Source: Sphingobium sp. Cam5-1 (lineage in GTDB: Bacteria > Pseudomonadota > Alphaproteobacteria > Sphingomonadales > Sphingomonadaceae). Taken from it: a stretch of 64,000 bases of DNA. A program made the translations under genes and the position numbers. Below the pieces are notes generated by a model. That model ran no database searches. It was not told the origin of the DNA and saw only the letters and a list, made by a program, of their open reading frames with translations. This document shows, in pieces, positions 26,278-34,800 of this stretch. The DNA is taken from the NCBI RefSeq assembly GCF_015693305.1, contig NZ_CP065138.1:1240001-1304000 (forward strand). Reading direction: 5' to 3'. Each line of letters starts with the position of its first letter. Position 1 is the first letter of the stretch.

Positions 26278-27062
26278 GAATGCATCTCCGCCCCATTATT
26301 CACCTGTGCGGCCCAGCCAGCCAGCACGTCCTGCGCCAGCGCATAGGCCGCCACTTCACCGACCACAATCAGGGCCGGACTTTTTACTTTTTCACGTGCC
26401 ACCATGTCGCCCAGATCGGCGAGCAGAGTGCGCAGCGTGCGCATATCGGAACGCGTGCCATTTTCCAGCACCGCAACCGGAATGGCAGGCGACACACCAT
26501 CGGCGATAAGCTTGTCGGCTATATCCGCCGCCGTCGCCACGCCCATATAGATCACCAGCGTGCGGCCATGGCCAGCAAGCCCGGACCAGTCCTGATCCGT
26601 CAGCCCCTTGCACTGGCCCGCGACGAAGGTCACCGCGCTCGCCGCATCACGATGAGTGAGGGGAAGCTGCGCCTGCGCCGCGCAGCCGATCGCCGCGCTG
26701 ATCCCCGGCACGATCTCGACCGGCACGCCAGCGGCGCGGCATGCCTCCATTTCCTCGCCCCCGCGACCGAAAACGAAAGGATCACCGCCCTTCAGCCGCA
26801 CGACATTGCGTCCGGCAAGCGCCAGTTCCACCAGCAAGGCGTTGATGCCCTCTTGCGGCACCGAATGGCGGCTGCGCTGCTTGGCGACGGAAATCAATTC
26901 AGCGTCGACCGAAGCCATGGCCAATATCTCGGTCGAAACCAATCCGTCATGCACGATGACATCCGCCTGCGCGATCAGGTGCGCAGCGCGCAACGTCAGC
27001 AGTTCCGGATCCCCCGGACCCGCGCCGACGAGAAAGACGGTAGCAGGGAGTTGTTCGGCCAT
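26274..27062 (-). CDS. cobA: Uroporphyrinogen-III C-methyltransferase
   Basis: A 262-residue SUMT enzyme that methylates uroporphyrinogen III twice with SAM to give precorrin-2 for siroheme. The SAM loop VGAGPGDPELLTLRA, the segment VRLKGGDPFVFGRGGEE and the PGISAAIG loop are all conserved. There is no N-terminal dehydrogenase/ferrochelatase part as in CysG, so siroheme must be finished by a separate enzyme. It heads the operon; the 161-bp gap upstream (27063-27223) likely holds the promoter. Confidence 0.93.
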   Translation of the reverse strand: MAEQLPATVFLVGAGPGDPELLTLRAAHLIAQADVIVHDGLVSTEILAMASVDAELISVAKQRSRHSVPQEGINALLVELALAGRNVVRLKGGDPFVFGRGGEEMEACRAAGVPVEIVPGISAAIGCAAQAQLPLTHRDAASAVTFVAGQCKGLTDQDWSGLAGHGRTLVIYMGVATAADIADKLIADGVSPAIPVAVLENGTRSDMRTLRTLLADLGDMVAREKVKSPALIVVGEVAAYALAQDVLAGWAAQVNNGAEMHS

Positions 27063-27223
27063 GCTGGCCAGATGGCGGAAGCGCTCAACCGTTTCAATTC
27101 AGAATGCTTTGCCCATGGCGAAGGAAAATTTGGGGGTTAGGGTGTCCAGGTCCGACACCCGCCCCTTCATCCCCGCAAAATCAGTCGCATTTGGGCCGGA
27201 GGAACTCGACCGCCTAACCTATA

Positions 27224-28294
27224 CTAACGTGGGGAAATGACACCGTTCGCCGTCAGCTTGAGTGGCGCGATCCGGCCGTCGCGCAGATAGTGGACGTCGA
27301 AAATCACGCTCTGGCGGAACAGCGGCGTCGTGCCTTCCTGCGATTGGTCATTGCACGCGAAAAACCAGCGACCACGCCATTTGAAGAAGGAGCCATGGCG
27401 GTCGAAGTTCAGCCAGTTCTTCGGCTTGAAGCCCGGCGGCGGTGCGTAACGGCCGCGCATTGAGCTGTCGTTGAGGAAAGACGGCTCCACATTTTCGGGC
27501 AGCAGCAAGGGGCCTTTGCACTGAAAGGGGCCATAGGGCGACGTGCCGATCCCGTAATAGGTGCCCCATGACAGATAATAATATTTGCCCCGGCGGTGCA
27601 GGAATGGTTTGTCGTCCGTCTTGCCCGGACCATAAGGCCCTTCGGGATCGGCAATCGTGATCTTGCGCGGCGTTTCGGCGAGCGAGATCATATCGTCGGA
27701 CAGGCGCGCGATATAATAGTCGAAAGTGCCGAACACGATGTAGCTGGTGCCATCGGCTTCCTGAAAGATACCGGGATCGCGGGTTTCCGTAGGAACCTGC
27801 CCCTTGGCGATCAGCGCCTTGCCCAGCGGATCGCGCCACGGGCCTGCGGGCGCGTCGCTGACGACAACACCGATATCCTCAGGCCCCATGGAGAAATAGA
27901 GATAATATTTGCCATTGCGCCGGATCGCGTCAGTGGCCCAGCATCGGCTGCTCGGCTTACCAAAATAGGTCTGTTCAGGGAGCAGCGTGCCCTCATGGGA
28001 CCAGTTCACAAGATTGTCGCTTCGCCAGATCTGCCAATCCTTCATCGTGAAGGTGCGGCTCGTCGGGCTGGCGTCATGGGTGGCATAGAGCCAGGCGACA
28101 TCATCGAAAATGCGGATCTGCGGATCGCATATGCCCATCGGCAGGCGCAACGGATTGCCCGTATATTGCAACCTTGAGCCCCTGCCGAATTCGCGCGCGA
28201 CGGCGGGAGCCGCCGACCAGGCGCTGGCGAGAAGCGGTAGGGTCAGGGCGCGGCGCCGGGAGATGATCACGTCGTTGTCCTCGTTCAGATCCAT
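27224..28294 (-). CDS. Exported glycoside hydrolase family 43-like protein
   Basis: A 356-residue protein with a twin-arginine-like signal (SRRRALTLPLLASAWSAAPAVA) and a five-bladed propeller of GH43 type. The base Asp is in MGICDPQIRIFDD, and blade motifs such as RDPGIFQEADGTSYIVFG follow. At the position of the general-acid Glu (usually E-G-P) I read TDDKPFLHRRGKYYYLSW, so an Asp or a different residue may serve; this should be treated with caution. It could act on arabinan or xylan side chains. The ATG at 28294 places the signal correctly. Confidence 0.75.
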   Translation of the reverse strand: MDLNEDNDVIISRRRALTLPLLASAWSAAPAVAREFGRGSRLQYTGNPLRLPMGICDPQIRIFDDVAWLYATHDASPTSRTFTMKDWQIWRSDNLVNWSHEGTLLPEQTYFGKPSSRCWATDAIRRNGKYYLYFSMGPEDIGVVVSDAPAGPWRDPLGKALIAKGQVPTETRDPGIFQEADGTSYIVFGTFDYYIARLSDDMISLAETPRKITIADPEGPYGPGKTDDKPFLHRRGKYYYLSWGTYYGIGTSPYGPFQCKGPLLLPENVEPSFLNDSSMRGRYAPPPGFKPKNWLNFDRHGSFFKWRGRWFFACNDQSQEGTTPLFRQSVIFDVHYLRDGRIAPLKLTANGVISPR

Positions 28295-28408
28295 AGTCAG
28301 TATTGGCCAAGCATAATCGAACGGTATCGTTCTGTCGAGCAAGCCTCATGGCGCGAGCGCAGGAATGGCGATAACGTAGCCCTCTTACCTGTGGAAAGGG
28401 GACACCGC

Positions 28409-28804
28409 ATGGCGATCGAGCTCAAGATATTGGCGTGGAGCTGTGTGCTCCTGATGGTGCATATTTTTGCGGCAGCGCATTTCAAGACGAAGCAATATGG
28501 GCCGAAGTGGAATATGGGCGCGCGGGACGAGAGTTTGCCGCCGCTGGAGCCGGTCGCAGGGCGGCTGGTGCGCGCGCAGGCAAATTTCCTTGAGACCTAC
28601 CCGATCGCCATCGTCGCGCTGCTCGGCGTCGTGGTCGCGGGACGCACGAGCGACCTGACGGCGATCGGCGCATGGCTATGGCTGGGCGCGCGCATCGTTT
28701 ACCTCCCACTTTACGCAATGGGCGTGCCGGTGGTGCGGACGCTGGTCTACATGGTTGGGCTGATTGGGCTGATATTGGTGTTGCAGGCGCTCATTACGGG
28801 TTGA
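28409..28804 (+). CDS. MAPEG family membrane protein
   Basis: A 131-residue integral membrane protein with four hydrophobic segments and the MAPEG pattern (RAQANFLETYPIAIVALLG, then IVYLPLYAMGVPVVRTLVY). The family includes glutathione transferases and peroxidases, but bacterial members are usually untested. I chose the ATG at 28409, with GAAAGGGG before it. It is divergent from the GH43 gene and converges with dnaB. Confidence 0.85.
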   Translation: MAIELKILAWSCVLLMVHIFAAAHFKTKQYGPKWNMGARDESLPPLEPVAGRLVRAQANFLETYPIAIVALLGVVVAGRTSDLTAIGAWLWLGARIVYLPLYAMGVPVVRTLVYMVGLIGLILVLQALITG

Positions 28805-28846
28805 GCGCCCTTGCCCGTTAGTTCGAGCAGAGCCGAACTCAGTAGA

Positions 28847-30331
28847 TCATTCATAATCGCCCATATATCCGCCGTCGGCGAGGTCGGAGAAGCGGGTGAT
28901 CTTCGCGTCGAACTTCATACGGATGCGGCCGGTCGAACCGTGACGCTGTTTGGCGACGATCAGTTCGGCAAGGCCGTAGATCCGCTCCATCTCCTGCGCC
29001 CATTCAAGATGCTCGCTACTCTCCTTGTTGCCCGGCTCCTTCGCGGCCACATAATAATCCTCGCGGAAGACGAACCAGACCATGTCGGCATCCTGCTCGA
29101 TCGAGCCGGATTCGCGAAGGTCGGATAGCTGCGGGCGCTTGTCCTCGCGCTGCTCGACCGCACGGCTAAGCTGTGAAAGCGCCAGAACCGGTACATTAAG
29201 TTCCTTCGCCAAGGTCTTGAGACCACGAGAAATTTCTGAAATTTCCTGCACGCGATTATCGCTGCCCCGGCCGCTGCCCTGTAGCAGTTGGAGATAGTCG
29301 ACGATGACGAGACCAATGTCATGACGCCGTTTCAACCGGCGCGCGCGCGTACGCAGCGCCGCGATGGTCAGACCCGGCGTGTCATCAATGAACAGCGGCA
29401 GTTCCTGAAGGTCGCGCGCGGCGCGGGACAGGTTCTGGAAATCAGCGCGGCTGATCTTACCCATACGGAGCGCCTCCCCGCTGATGCCCGACTGTTCGGC
29501 AAGCACGCGGGTAGCCAGCTGATCGGCGGACATTTCGAGGGAGAAGAAGGCCGTCTTGGCGCCCATATTCTTTTCTGGCGGGATTCCATCGACATGGTCG
29601 CGCATCCAGCGGGACGCGGCGTTATAGGCGATGTTGGTCGCGAGCGAGGTCTTGCCCATGCCCGGGCGGCCCGCAAGGATCATGAGATCCGAATTGTGGA
29701 GGCCACCGATCTTTTCATTCAGGCTATTGAGGCCGGTGGTGATGCCCGAAACGTGACCGCCACTGTTAAGCGCGCGTTCGGCCACCTGCACGGCCATGGT
29801 GGTGGCAGTGGCGAAGCTTTTGACGGAGCCGGTTTCACCCTCGCCCTCGGACACTTTGTAGAGCGCGACTTCGGCCATCTCTATCTGCTCGCGAGGGTTA
29901 ACGTCCTCGCTAGTATCAAGAGCATTTTCAACCAGTTCCCGCCCTACATTCACAAGCTGACGCAGGAGTGCGAGGTCATAAATCTGGCTGGCGAAATCGC
30001 GCGCGCCGAGCAACGCGGCGCCATTGCCCGTGAGTTGTGCGAGGTAGCCGACACCGCCCAATTCCTTGAGCGCCGGGTCCTGTTCCAGCATCGGCTTGAG
30101 CGTGACCGGATTGGCGACCATGTCGCGCTCAACCAGCTTCATCACGGCTTCATAGATGCGGCCATGCAGGGGCTCGAAGAAATGCTCTGCCTTGAGCTTG
30201 AGCTGGACATCCTCGGCAATGCGGTTGTCGATCATCAGCGCGCCCAGCAGCGCCGCTTCCGCCTCCACGTTGCGTGGGAGTTCAGGGATGCCTGCTTCGG
30301 CGGCGGGATTAATCTGCACCAGTTCGACCAT
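28847..30331 (-). CDS. dnaB: Replicative DNA helicase DnaB
   Basis: A 494-residue hexameric replicative helicase. The N-terminal domain starts at PRNVEAEAALLGALMID and the RecA-like domain has Walker A GRPGMGKTS (about residue 220), Walker B IVDYLQLLQG, and SQLSRAVEQR with the arginine finger region. Length and motifs are normal with no intein. The frame is open far upstream, but only the ATG at 30331 gives a normal N-terminus. It is divergent from UPF0262, which lies 120 bp away. Confidence 0.97.
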   Translation of the reverse strand: MVELVQINPAAEAGIPELPRNVEAEAALLGALMIDNRIAEDVQLKLKAEHFFEPLHGRIYEAVMKLVERDMVANPVTLKPMLEQDPALKELGGVGYLAQLTGNGAALLGARDFASQIYDLALLRQLVNVGRELVENALDTSEDVNPREQIEMAEVALYKVSEGEGETGSVKSFATATTMAVQVAERALNSGGHVSGITTGLNSLNEKIGGLHNSDLMILAGRPGMGKTSLATNIAYNAASRWMRDHVDGIPPEKNMGAKTAFFSLEMSADQLATRVLAEQSGISGEALRMGKISRADFQNLSRAARDLQELPLFIDDTPGLTIAALRTRARRLKRRHDIGLVIVDYLQLLQGSGRGSDNRVQEISEISRGLKTLAKELNVPVLALSQLSRAVEQREDKRPQLSDLRESGSIEQDADMVWFVFREDYYVAAKEPGNKESSEHLEWAQEMERIYGLAELIVAKQRHGSTGRIRMKFDAKITRFSDLADGGYMGDYE

Positions 30332-30451
30332 GCGCCTCTCATCGCGCTCGCCGGGGTTCTGCGCAAGGGGCAAGCTGTGTTCCCGGCAGGCAAAGCTGTG
30401 GAGAACTCCCCCTTGCTTTTCCTCGTCGGCAGCAGCAGGGACTATGGACCC

Positions 30452-30934
30452 ATGACTGACCCGCGCATCATCGACATCACGCTTGACGAGCGGACGATCC
30501 TTTGGCGCAACGCGGACGTCGAGCAGGAACGGCGGATCGCCATATTCGACCTGCTGGAAGATAATTATTTCGCGCCCCAGCGCACCCATGCCGATGATTA
30601 TGCAGGTCCCTACCGCGTGCTGCTGCGCGTCGAGGATGGGCGCCTGGTAATCGAGATCAAGCGGGAGGATGGCGAACCGCTGGAGGCAATCATCCTCGGC
30701 CTGGGCCGGTTTAGGCGACCAATCCGGGAATATTTCGCGATCTGCGACAGCTATTATCAGGCGATCAGCAATGCCTCCCCGCAACAGATTGAAACGGTGG
30801 ACATGGCGCGCAGGGCCATCCACAATGACGCGGCGGAAATGCTGATCGAACGGCTGGATGGCAAGATCAAGGTCGATTTCGACACGGCGCGACGCCTGTT
30901 CACGCTCATCTGCGTGCTGCATATCAAGGGGTAA
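30452..30934 (+). CDS. UPF0262 family protein
   Basis: A 160-residue protein of the UPF0262 family, largely restricted to Alphaproteobacteria. Conserved blocks are IIDITLDERTILWRNADVEQERRIAIFDLLEDN and FRRPIREYFAICDSYY, and the C-terminus ends HIKG. Function is unknown. The next gene (GH25-like) is read in the same frame right after its TAA. Confidence 0.87.
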   Translation: MTDPRIIDITLDERTILWRNADVEQERRIAIFDLLEDNYFAPQRTHADDYAGPYRVLLRVEDGRLVIEIKREDGEPLEAIILGLGRFRRPIREYFAICDSYYQAISNASPQQIETVDMARRAIHNDAAEMLIERLDGKIKVDFDTARRLFTLICVLHIKG

Positions 30935-30940
30935 GGGGTC

Positions 30941-31633
30941 ATTCGCCAGCATTCTTCCGGCCGGTTTCTGGTCCGCATCCTGGCAGCCGCTCTGGTTATC
31001 GCCCTGTTGGTGCTGGGTGCGTGGAGCTATGCCTGCCGCTGGGCGCCGGGGCGCGACGTTTATCCGGTTCAGGGCGTGGCTGTTTCCGCTGACGGAGGCG
31101 CCATCGATTGGGGCACGCTGGCGGCCAATGGCGTCGATTTCGCCTATATAAGAGCGGCCAAGGGCACAGAGGGCCGCGACCCTGCCTTTGCGCGGAACTG
31201 GTCTGCGGCTCGGTCGTCCGGTTTGCGCTATGGCGCGGTGCTGGATTTCAGCCTGTGCGGCCGCGCGGCCGGTCAGGCGACACGCTTCCTCACGACAGTG
31301 CCACGGGACAATGCCGCCCTGCCCCCGGTGATCCGGCTCGACTTTGATCCGGGCTGCACTGCGCGGCCGGGGCGGGACGCGGTGCTGTCGGAACTCAATA
31401 CGTTGGTGAACCTGGTAGAGAGCAATGCAGGCAAGCCGGTGCTCCTCAACATCTCGAAGGCTTTCGAGGAGGAATATGACATTGCGTCGGGCATAAACCG
31501 GACGCTCTGGCTGGATGGAAACTTCTTTCCGCCCGATTATGCCACCCGTCGATGGGTGATGTGGACGGCGAATGACATGCGTCATATCGATGGCATCGAT
31601 GGCCCGGTGAGATGGGGCGTGGTTGCGCCATGA
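30941..31633 (+). CDS. Degenerate GH25 lysozyme-like membrane-anchored protein
   Basis: A protein of about 230 residues with an N-terminal membrane anchor (RILAAALVIALLVLGAW) followed by a GH25 muramidase fold (AIDWGTLAANGVDFAYIRAAKGTEGRDPAFARNW). The catalytic positions are altered: the first Asp in GVDVS is Ala (GVAVS), and the Asp-x-Glu pair reads Arg-Leu-Asp (VIRLDFD). It is therefore probably not an active lysozyme. The frame has no ATG, GTG or TTG before the anchor. An ATT at 30941 with AAGGGG nine bases upstream would include it, whereas the TTG at 31007 would cut the anchor. It sits between UPF0262 and cdd, overlapping cdd by ATGA. Confidence 0.75.
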   Translation: MRQHSSGRFLVRILAAALVIALLVLGAWSYACRWAPGRDVYPVQGVAVSADGGAIDWGTLAANGVDFAYIRAAKGTEGRDPAFARNWSAARSSGLRYGAVLDFSLCGRAAGQATRFLTTVPRDNAALPPVIRLDFDPGCTARPGRDAVLSELNTLVNLVESNAGKPVLLNISKAFEEEYDIASGINRTLWLDGNFFPPDYATRRWVMWTANDMRHIDGIDGPVRWGVVAP

Positions 31634-32079
31634 ACACTAATGCGGATGTCAGAAGCCTGATCGAGGCAGCGCGCGCGGCGAGGGTAAATGCCTATGCCCC
31701 GTACAGCCGCTTTGCTGTCGGGGCTGCCGTGCGCTTGTCCGATGGCGAAGTGATTGTCGGTGCGAACTTCGAAAATGCGAGCTTTGGCCTGTCGCTCTGC
31801 GCTGAAACGGTGGCGCTGGCGGCGACGAATGCGCAGGGACGGCTTGGCGACGTCGAGGCGATCGCAGTCGTCGGGGGTGGGGCTGACCCGGTAACGCCCT
31901 GCGGAAGATGTCGCCAGATACTGAACGAAGCAGAGCAGGTGGCGGGCAGACCCATCGCCATTTATTGTGCGGCGGGCGCCGGCGAGTCCGTGGTCCAACA
32001 CAGCGTTACCGAACTTTTGCCTTTTTCGTTTGGACCCAATGATTTGGGTCATGATCCTTCCAGTAAGAGTCAAGAATAG
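31630..32079 (+). CDS. cdd: Cytidine deaminase
   Basis: A 149-residue pyrimidine-salvage enzyme that converts cytidine and deoxycytidine to uridine and deoxyuridine. The zinc site CAETVAL and PCGRCRQ is complete, and [13 protein letters not shown] binds the nucleoside. The ATG at 31630 overlaps the stop of the previous gene (ATGA). dcd starts two bases after it, so the two deaminases are translated together. Confidence 0.94.
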   Translation: MNTNADVRSLIEAARAARVNAYAPYSRFAVGAAVRLSDGEVIVGANFENASFGLSLCAETVALAATNAQGRLGDVEAIAVVGGGADPVTPCGRCRQILNEAEQVAGRPIAIYCAAGAGESVVQHSVTELLPFSFGPNDLGHDPSSKSQE

Positions 32080-32081
32080 TC

Positions 32082-32636
32082 ATGTCGATTTTGTCGGATA
32101 GGTGGATTCGCGAGCAGGCCATTTCCCACGGGATGATCGAGCCATTTGTTGAAAATCAACGGCGGGACGGCTGCATCAGCTATGGCCTGTCCTCCTATGG
32201 CTATGACGCACGCGTGGCCGACGAGTTCAAGATCTTCACCAATGTCGATAGTGCGGTGGTGGACCCGAAGGATTTCGCCGCGAACAGCTTTGTCGATCGC
32301 AAGACCGACTGCTGCATAATTCCGCCAAACAGCTTTGCGCTGGCCCGGACGGTCGAATATTTTCGCGTGCCGCGCGATGTGCTGGTGATCTGCCTGGGTA
32401 AATCCACCTATGCGCGGTGCGGCATCATCGTGAATGTGACGCCGCTGGAGCCGGGCTGGGAAGGTCATGTGACGCTGGAGTTTTCCAACACCACGCCGCT
32501 GCCCGCCAAAATCTACGCCAATGAAGGGGCCTGCCAGTTCCTTTTCCTCAAGGGCAATGAGCCATGCGAGGTCAGCTACGCCGACCGGGCCGGAAAATAT
32601 ATGGGGCAGCAGGGCGTTACATTGCCTCGACTCTAG
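32082..32636 (+). CDS. dcd: dCTP deaminase
   Basis: A 184-residue enzyme that converts dCTP to dUTP, feeding thymidylate synthesis. The catalytic Glu lies in [18 protein letters not shown], and the [10 protein letters not shown] segment binds the nucleotide. Length and motifs match the E. coli-type monofunctional enzyme. It shares the message with cdd. Confidence 0.95.
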   Translation: MSILSDRWIREQAISHGMIEPFVENQRRDGCISYGLSSYGYDARVADEFKIFTNVDSAVVDPKDFAANSFVDRKTDCCIIPPNSFALARTVEYFRVPRDVLVICLGKSTYARCGIIVNVTPLEPGWEGHVTLEFSNTTPLPAKIYANEGACQFLFLKGNEPCEVSYADRAGKYMGQQGVTLPRL

Positions 32637-32681
32637 GAGCCGTGCGACAAGGGCGATGATGAATTTCGATCGGCGCCAATC

Positions 32682-33440
32682 ATGCTGAAATTTTTCCGCC
32701 GCGGTGCATCGCCAGCGCCCACTTTCGTGCCAGACATAGGCGGGGATAGACGGGTCTATGCCATCGGAGACATTCACGGGCGGCTGGACCTGCTCGAACA
32801 ACTACTGCGGTTGATTGATCAGGATGACTCGGCCCGCACGCCCCTGCCCTGCCATCTCGTCCTCCTGGGTGATCTGATGGATCGCGGGCCGCAATCGGCC
32901 GCCGTCATAGAGCATGCGATATCCTTGTGGCAGGCATCCCCGAATGTTCACCTGATCAAAGGCAATCATGAGGAGGTCTTTGTCGGCGCCGCGAAGGGCG
33001 ATGCGCAGTATGCGGGCTATTGCCGCCGCATTGGGGGCGTGGCCGCGCTTGAAAGCTATGGGCTGGAATCCGACGTCAGCACAGCGATGACGGACAAGGA
33101 CATCGCGTCATGGATGCTGGAAAATGTGCCCCGTGAGCATGTCGATTTCCTGAACGGCTTTGCGGATAGTCTTGTGATGGGCGACTATCTGTTCGTTCAT
33201 GCCGGGATTAGGCCCGGCCTGCCGCTGGAGAAGCAGGATGCAGCCGACCTGCGCTGGATCAGGGGTGAGTTCCTGCATGACCGGCAAGCCCATCCCTATA
33301 TGGTGGTCCATGGACACAGCATCACCAGCAAAGTCGATGAGCAGGCCAACCGGATAGGTATAGATACGGGTGCCTGGAACAGCGGCAAACTGACGGCGAT
33401 CGGCCTTCAGGGCACGGATCGCTGGTATTTGCAGACATAG
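32682..33440 (+). CDS. Metallophosphoesterase, protein-phosphatase-like
   Basis: A 252-residue calcineurin-type phosphoesterase. The metal motifs are complete: GDIHGRLD, LLGDLMDRGPQS, KGNHEE, FVHAGIRPG and HGHSI. The closest description is a bacterial serine/threonine phosphatase such as PrpA/PrpB or an Ap4A-type hydrolase; substrate is not clear. It follows dcd by 45 bp and converges with the anti-sigma gene after 22 bp. Confidence 0.86.
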   Translation: MLKFFRRGASPAPTFVPDIGGDRRVYAIGDIHGRLDLLEQLLRLIDQDDSARTPLPCHLVLLGDLMDRGPQSAAVIEHAISLWQASPNVHLIKGNHEEVFVGAAKGDAQYAGYCRRIGGVAALESYGLESDVSTAMTDKDIASWMLENVPREHVDFLNGFADSLVMGDYLFVHAGIRPGLPLEKQDAADLRWIRGEFLHDRQAHPYMVVHGHSITSKVDEQANRIGIDTGAWNSGKLTAIGLQGTDRWYLQT

Positions 33441-33462
33441 CCAGAACGGAAACGTCCGAAGT

Positions 33463-34158
33463 TCAGCGCCAGCCCTTCTCCTTCGCGGCAGCCTCCTGGG
33501 TCGCGTCGGCGGGGGAGCCTTCCATCAAGGCATCGATCGTTGCCGCGATGCGGGCATCGACGGATGATGCCTGGCGGTAATCCGTCGATTGGGCGGTGCC
33601 GGGAATCAGTTGCTGAACCTGCCAGCCTTCCCCTTCCCGGCAGGCCACTCCCGACAGGGCGGTGCCTTCGAAGCTGCGGCACCAGCCGCCGCCCTTACGC
33701 TGAAAACTGAGGCCGATGCGGATCGATCTGTCCTGTTGGGCCGAAGCAAGTTGGGTCTCCAGAGCAGAGGCGAGTTCACCCCTTGCCGTCATGACGCCAT
33801 CCTTGAGCGCAATCGGGCCAGCGGGGCCACTCGACAAACGGCCGACACCAAGACCCAGGACAAGGCTGGCGGCGATCGCGCCACCGATGCCCCAACTGCG
33901 CCATTTAGGGGCCGCAGCACGGGTGATGGGCGTGACTTTGGCTTGTTCCTCCAGCAGCGCATGCATGGCCGGTGGCACCGGCTCAGCTTCCACCGGAGCA
34001 TAGTGATCAGACAGACGCTGCCGCAAATGTCGGTGCATTTCGAGGCGCTGCGCCAAGGCAGGATCGTCCGCAACGGCGCGATCGACGCGGCGGCGGGTGA
34101 CTTCGTCCAGTTCGCCATCGACCCAGGCGATCAGCATGGCTTCGTCAATGTCGGTCAT
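33463..34158 (-). CDS. Membrane-bound anti-sigma factor
   Basis: A 231-residue protein coupled to the sigma factor gene by ATGA. The N-terminal cytoplasmic part (MLIAWVDGELDEVTRRRVDRAVADDPALAQRLEMH) looks like an anti-sigma domain without the usual His-x3-Cys-x2-Cys zinc site. A membrane segment follows near residue 85 (WGIGGAIAASLVLGLGVG). The C-terminal portion, with two cysteines near its centre, would be periplasmic. It probably holds the sigma factor inactive until an envelope signal arrives. Confidence 0.85.
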   Translation of the reverse strand: MTDIDEAMLIAWVDGELDEVTRRRVDRAVADDPALAQRLEMHRHLRQRLSDHYAPVEAEPVPPAMHALLEEQAKVTPITRAAAPKWRSWGIGGAIAASLVLGLGVGRLSSGPAGPIALKDGVMTARGELASALETQLASAQQDRSIRIGLSFQRKGGGWCRSFEGTALSGVACREGEGWQVQQLIPGTAQSTDYRQASSVDARIAATIDALMEGSPADATQEAAAKEKGWR

Positions 34159-34643
34159 GCTGCTTCTCCCAGCAATTCGATAAGGGCGCCGCGTCCCCGG
34201 ACCAATCGGGAGGTCAATGTGCCCATGGGCACGCCCAGAATTTCGGCGGCTTCCTTGTAAGACAGCCCCTCCACGAGAACGAGGGCGATGGCTTCGCGCT
34301 GCTCGTCCGGCAGAGCCTGCATCGCGCGATCGACGTCGGAAAGCATGACGTGCGCCTCCACATGCTGGTCGCCTGCATAGCCGACATGCTCGCCTGCCTC
34401 TTCAGGCGCGAAGGTCCGCACGGCGCGTTGCCGCGAACGGCCTTCATCGATCCAGAGATTGCGCATGATACGATACATCCAGCTGTCCAACCTAGTCCCC
34501 GGCTGCCATTGTTCGCGCGCCCGCAGCCCTCGCTCCAGCGCTGCCTGGCAAAGGTCGTCCGCATCGGCCCGATCCCTCGACAAGCTGACGGCGAAACGGC
34601 GCAGCCGGGGGAGGATCGCCAACAAATCGTTTTCGAACGACAT
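34155..34643 (-). CDS. ECF-type RNA polymerase sigma factor
   Basis: A 162-residue sigma-70 family protein with only regions 2 and 4. Region 2 (DADDLCQAALERGLRAREQWQPGTRLDSWMYRIMRNLWID) and region 4 (LPDEQREAIALVLVEGLSYKEAAEILGVPMGTLTSRL) are complete. With the downstream anti-sigma gene it forms a standard ECF pair. It is divergent from a secreted S8 protease, and a 10-bp perfect inverted repeat lies between them. Confidence 0.93.
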   Translation of the reverse strand: MSFENDLLAILPRLRRFAVSLSRDRADADDLCQAALERGLRAREQWQPGTRLDSWMYRIMRNLWIDEGRSRQRAVRTFAPEEAGEHVGYAGDQHVEAHVMLSDVDRAMQALPDEQREAIALVLVEGLSYKEAAEILGVPMGTLTSRLVRGRGALIELLGEAA

Positions 34644-34665
34644 CCGGTCTCCATCACTTGTTCAA

Positions 34666-34697
34666 GGATGAAACGGCCGTGCCCATTCGTTTCATCC
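34666..34697. promoter_or_regulatory. Perfect 10-bp inverted repeat between sigma factor and protease genes
   Basis: GGATGAAACG (34666-34675) and CGTTTCATCC (34688-34697) are perfect inverted arms with a 12-bp spacer. Each strand carries TGAAACG, reminiscent of the -35 region of ECF promoters, at a suitable distance before the sigma gene. The arms could be a pair of opposed ECF -35 elements driving both directions, or an operator. The spacing does not make one arm the -10 of the other. Confidence 0.5.
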
Positions 34698-34800
34698 CTG
34701 AAGGCGTATATCTACCGGAAATAAATTCGCGATGACTCATTATGGATGCGAAAGGAGCGGAAAATTCGCCTCCGCGCCAGTCGAGGATAAAGAGATAGAG

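Noticed and set aside
27063..27223. Cobalamin riboswitch before cobA
   Set aside because: No B12-box-like or other conserved riboswitch core could be seen in the 161 bp.
28847..31585. DnaB extended to about 912 residues
   Set aside because: Only the part from 30331 leftward matches DnaB. The rest is antisense to UPF0262 and the GH25-like gene and merely lacks stops because of GC-rich codon use.
34666..34697. Reading the palindrome as a single ECF promoter (-35 and -10)
   Set aside because: TGAAAC to CGTTT leaves about 13 bp, too short for the usual 16-17 bp spacing, so only the paired -35 or operator reading is kept.
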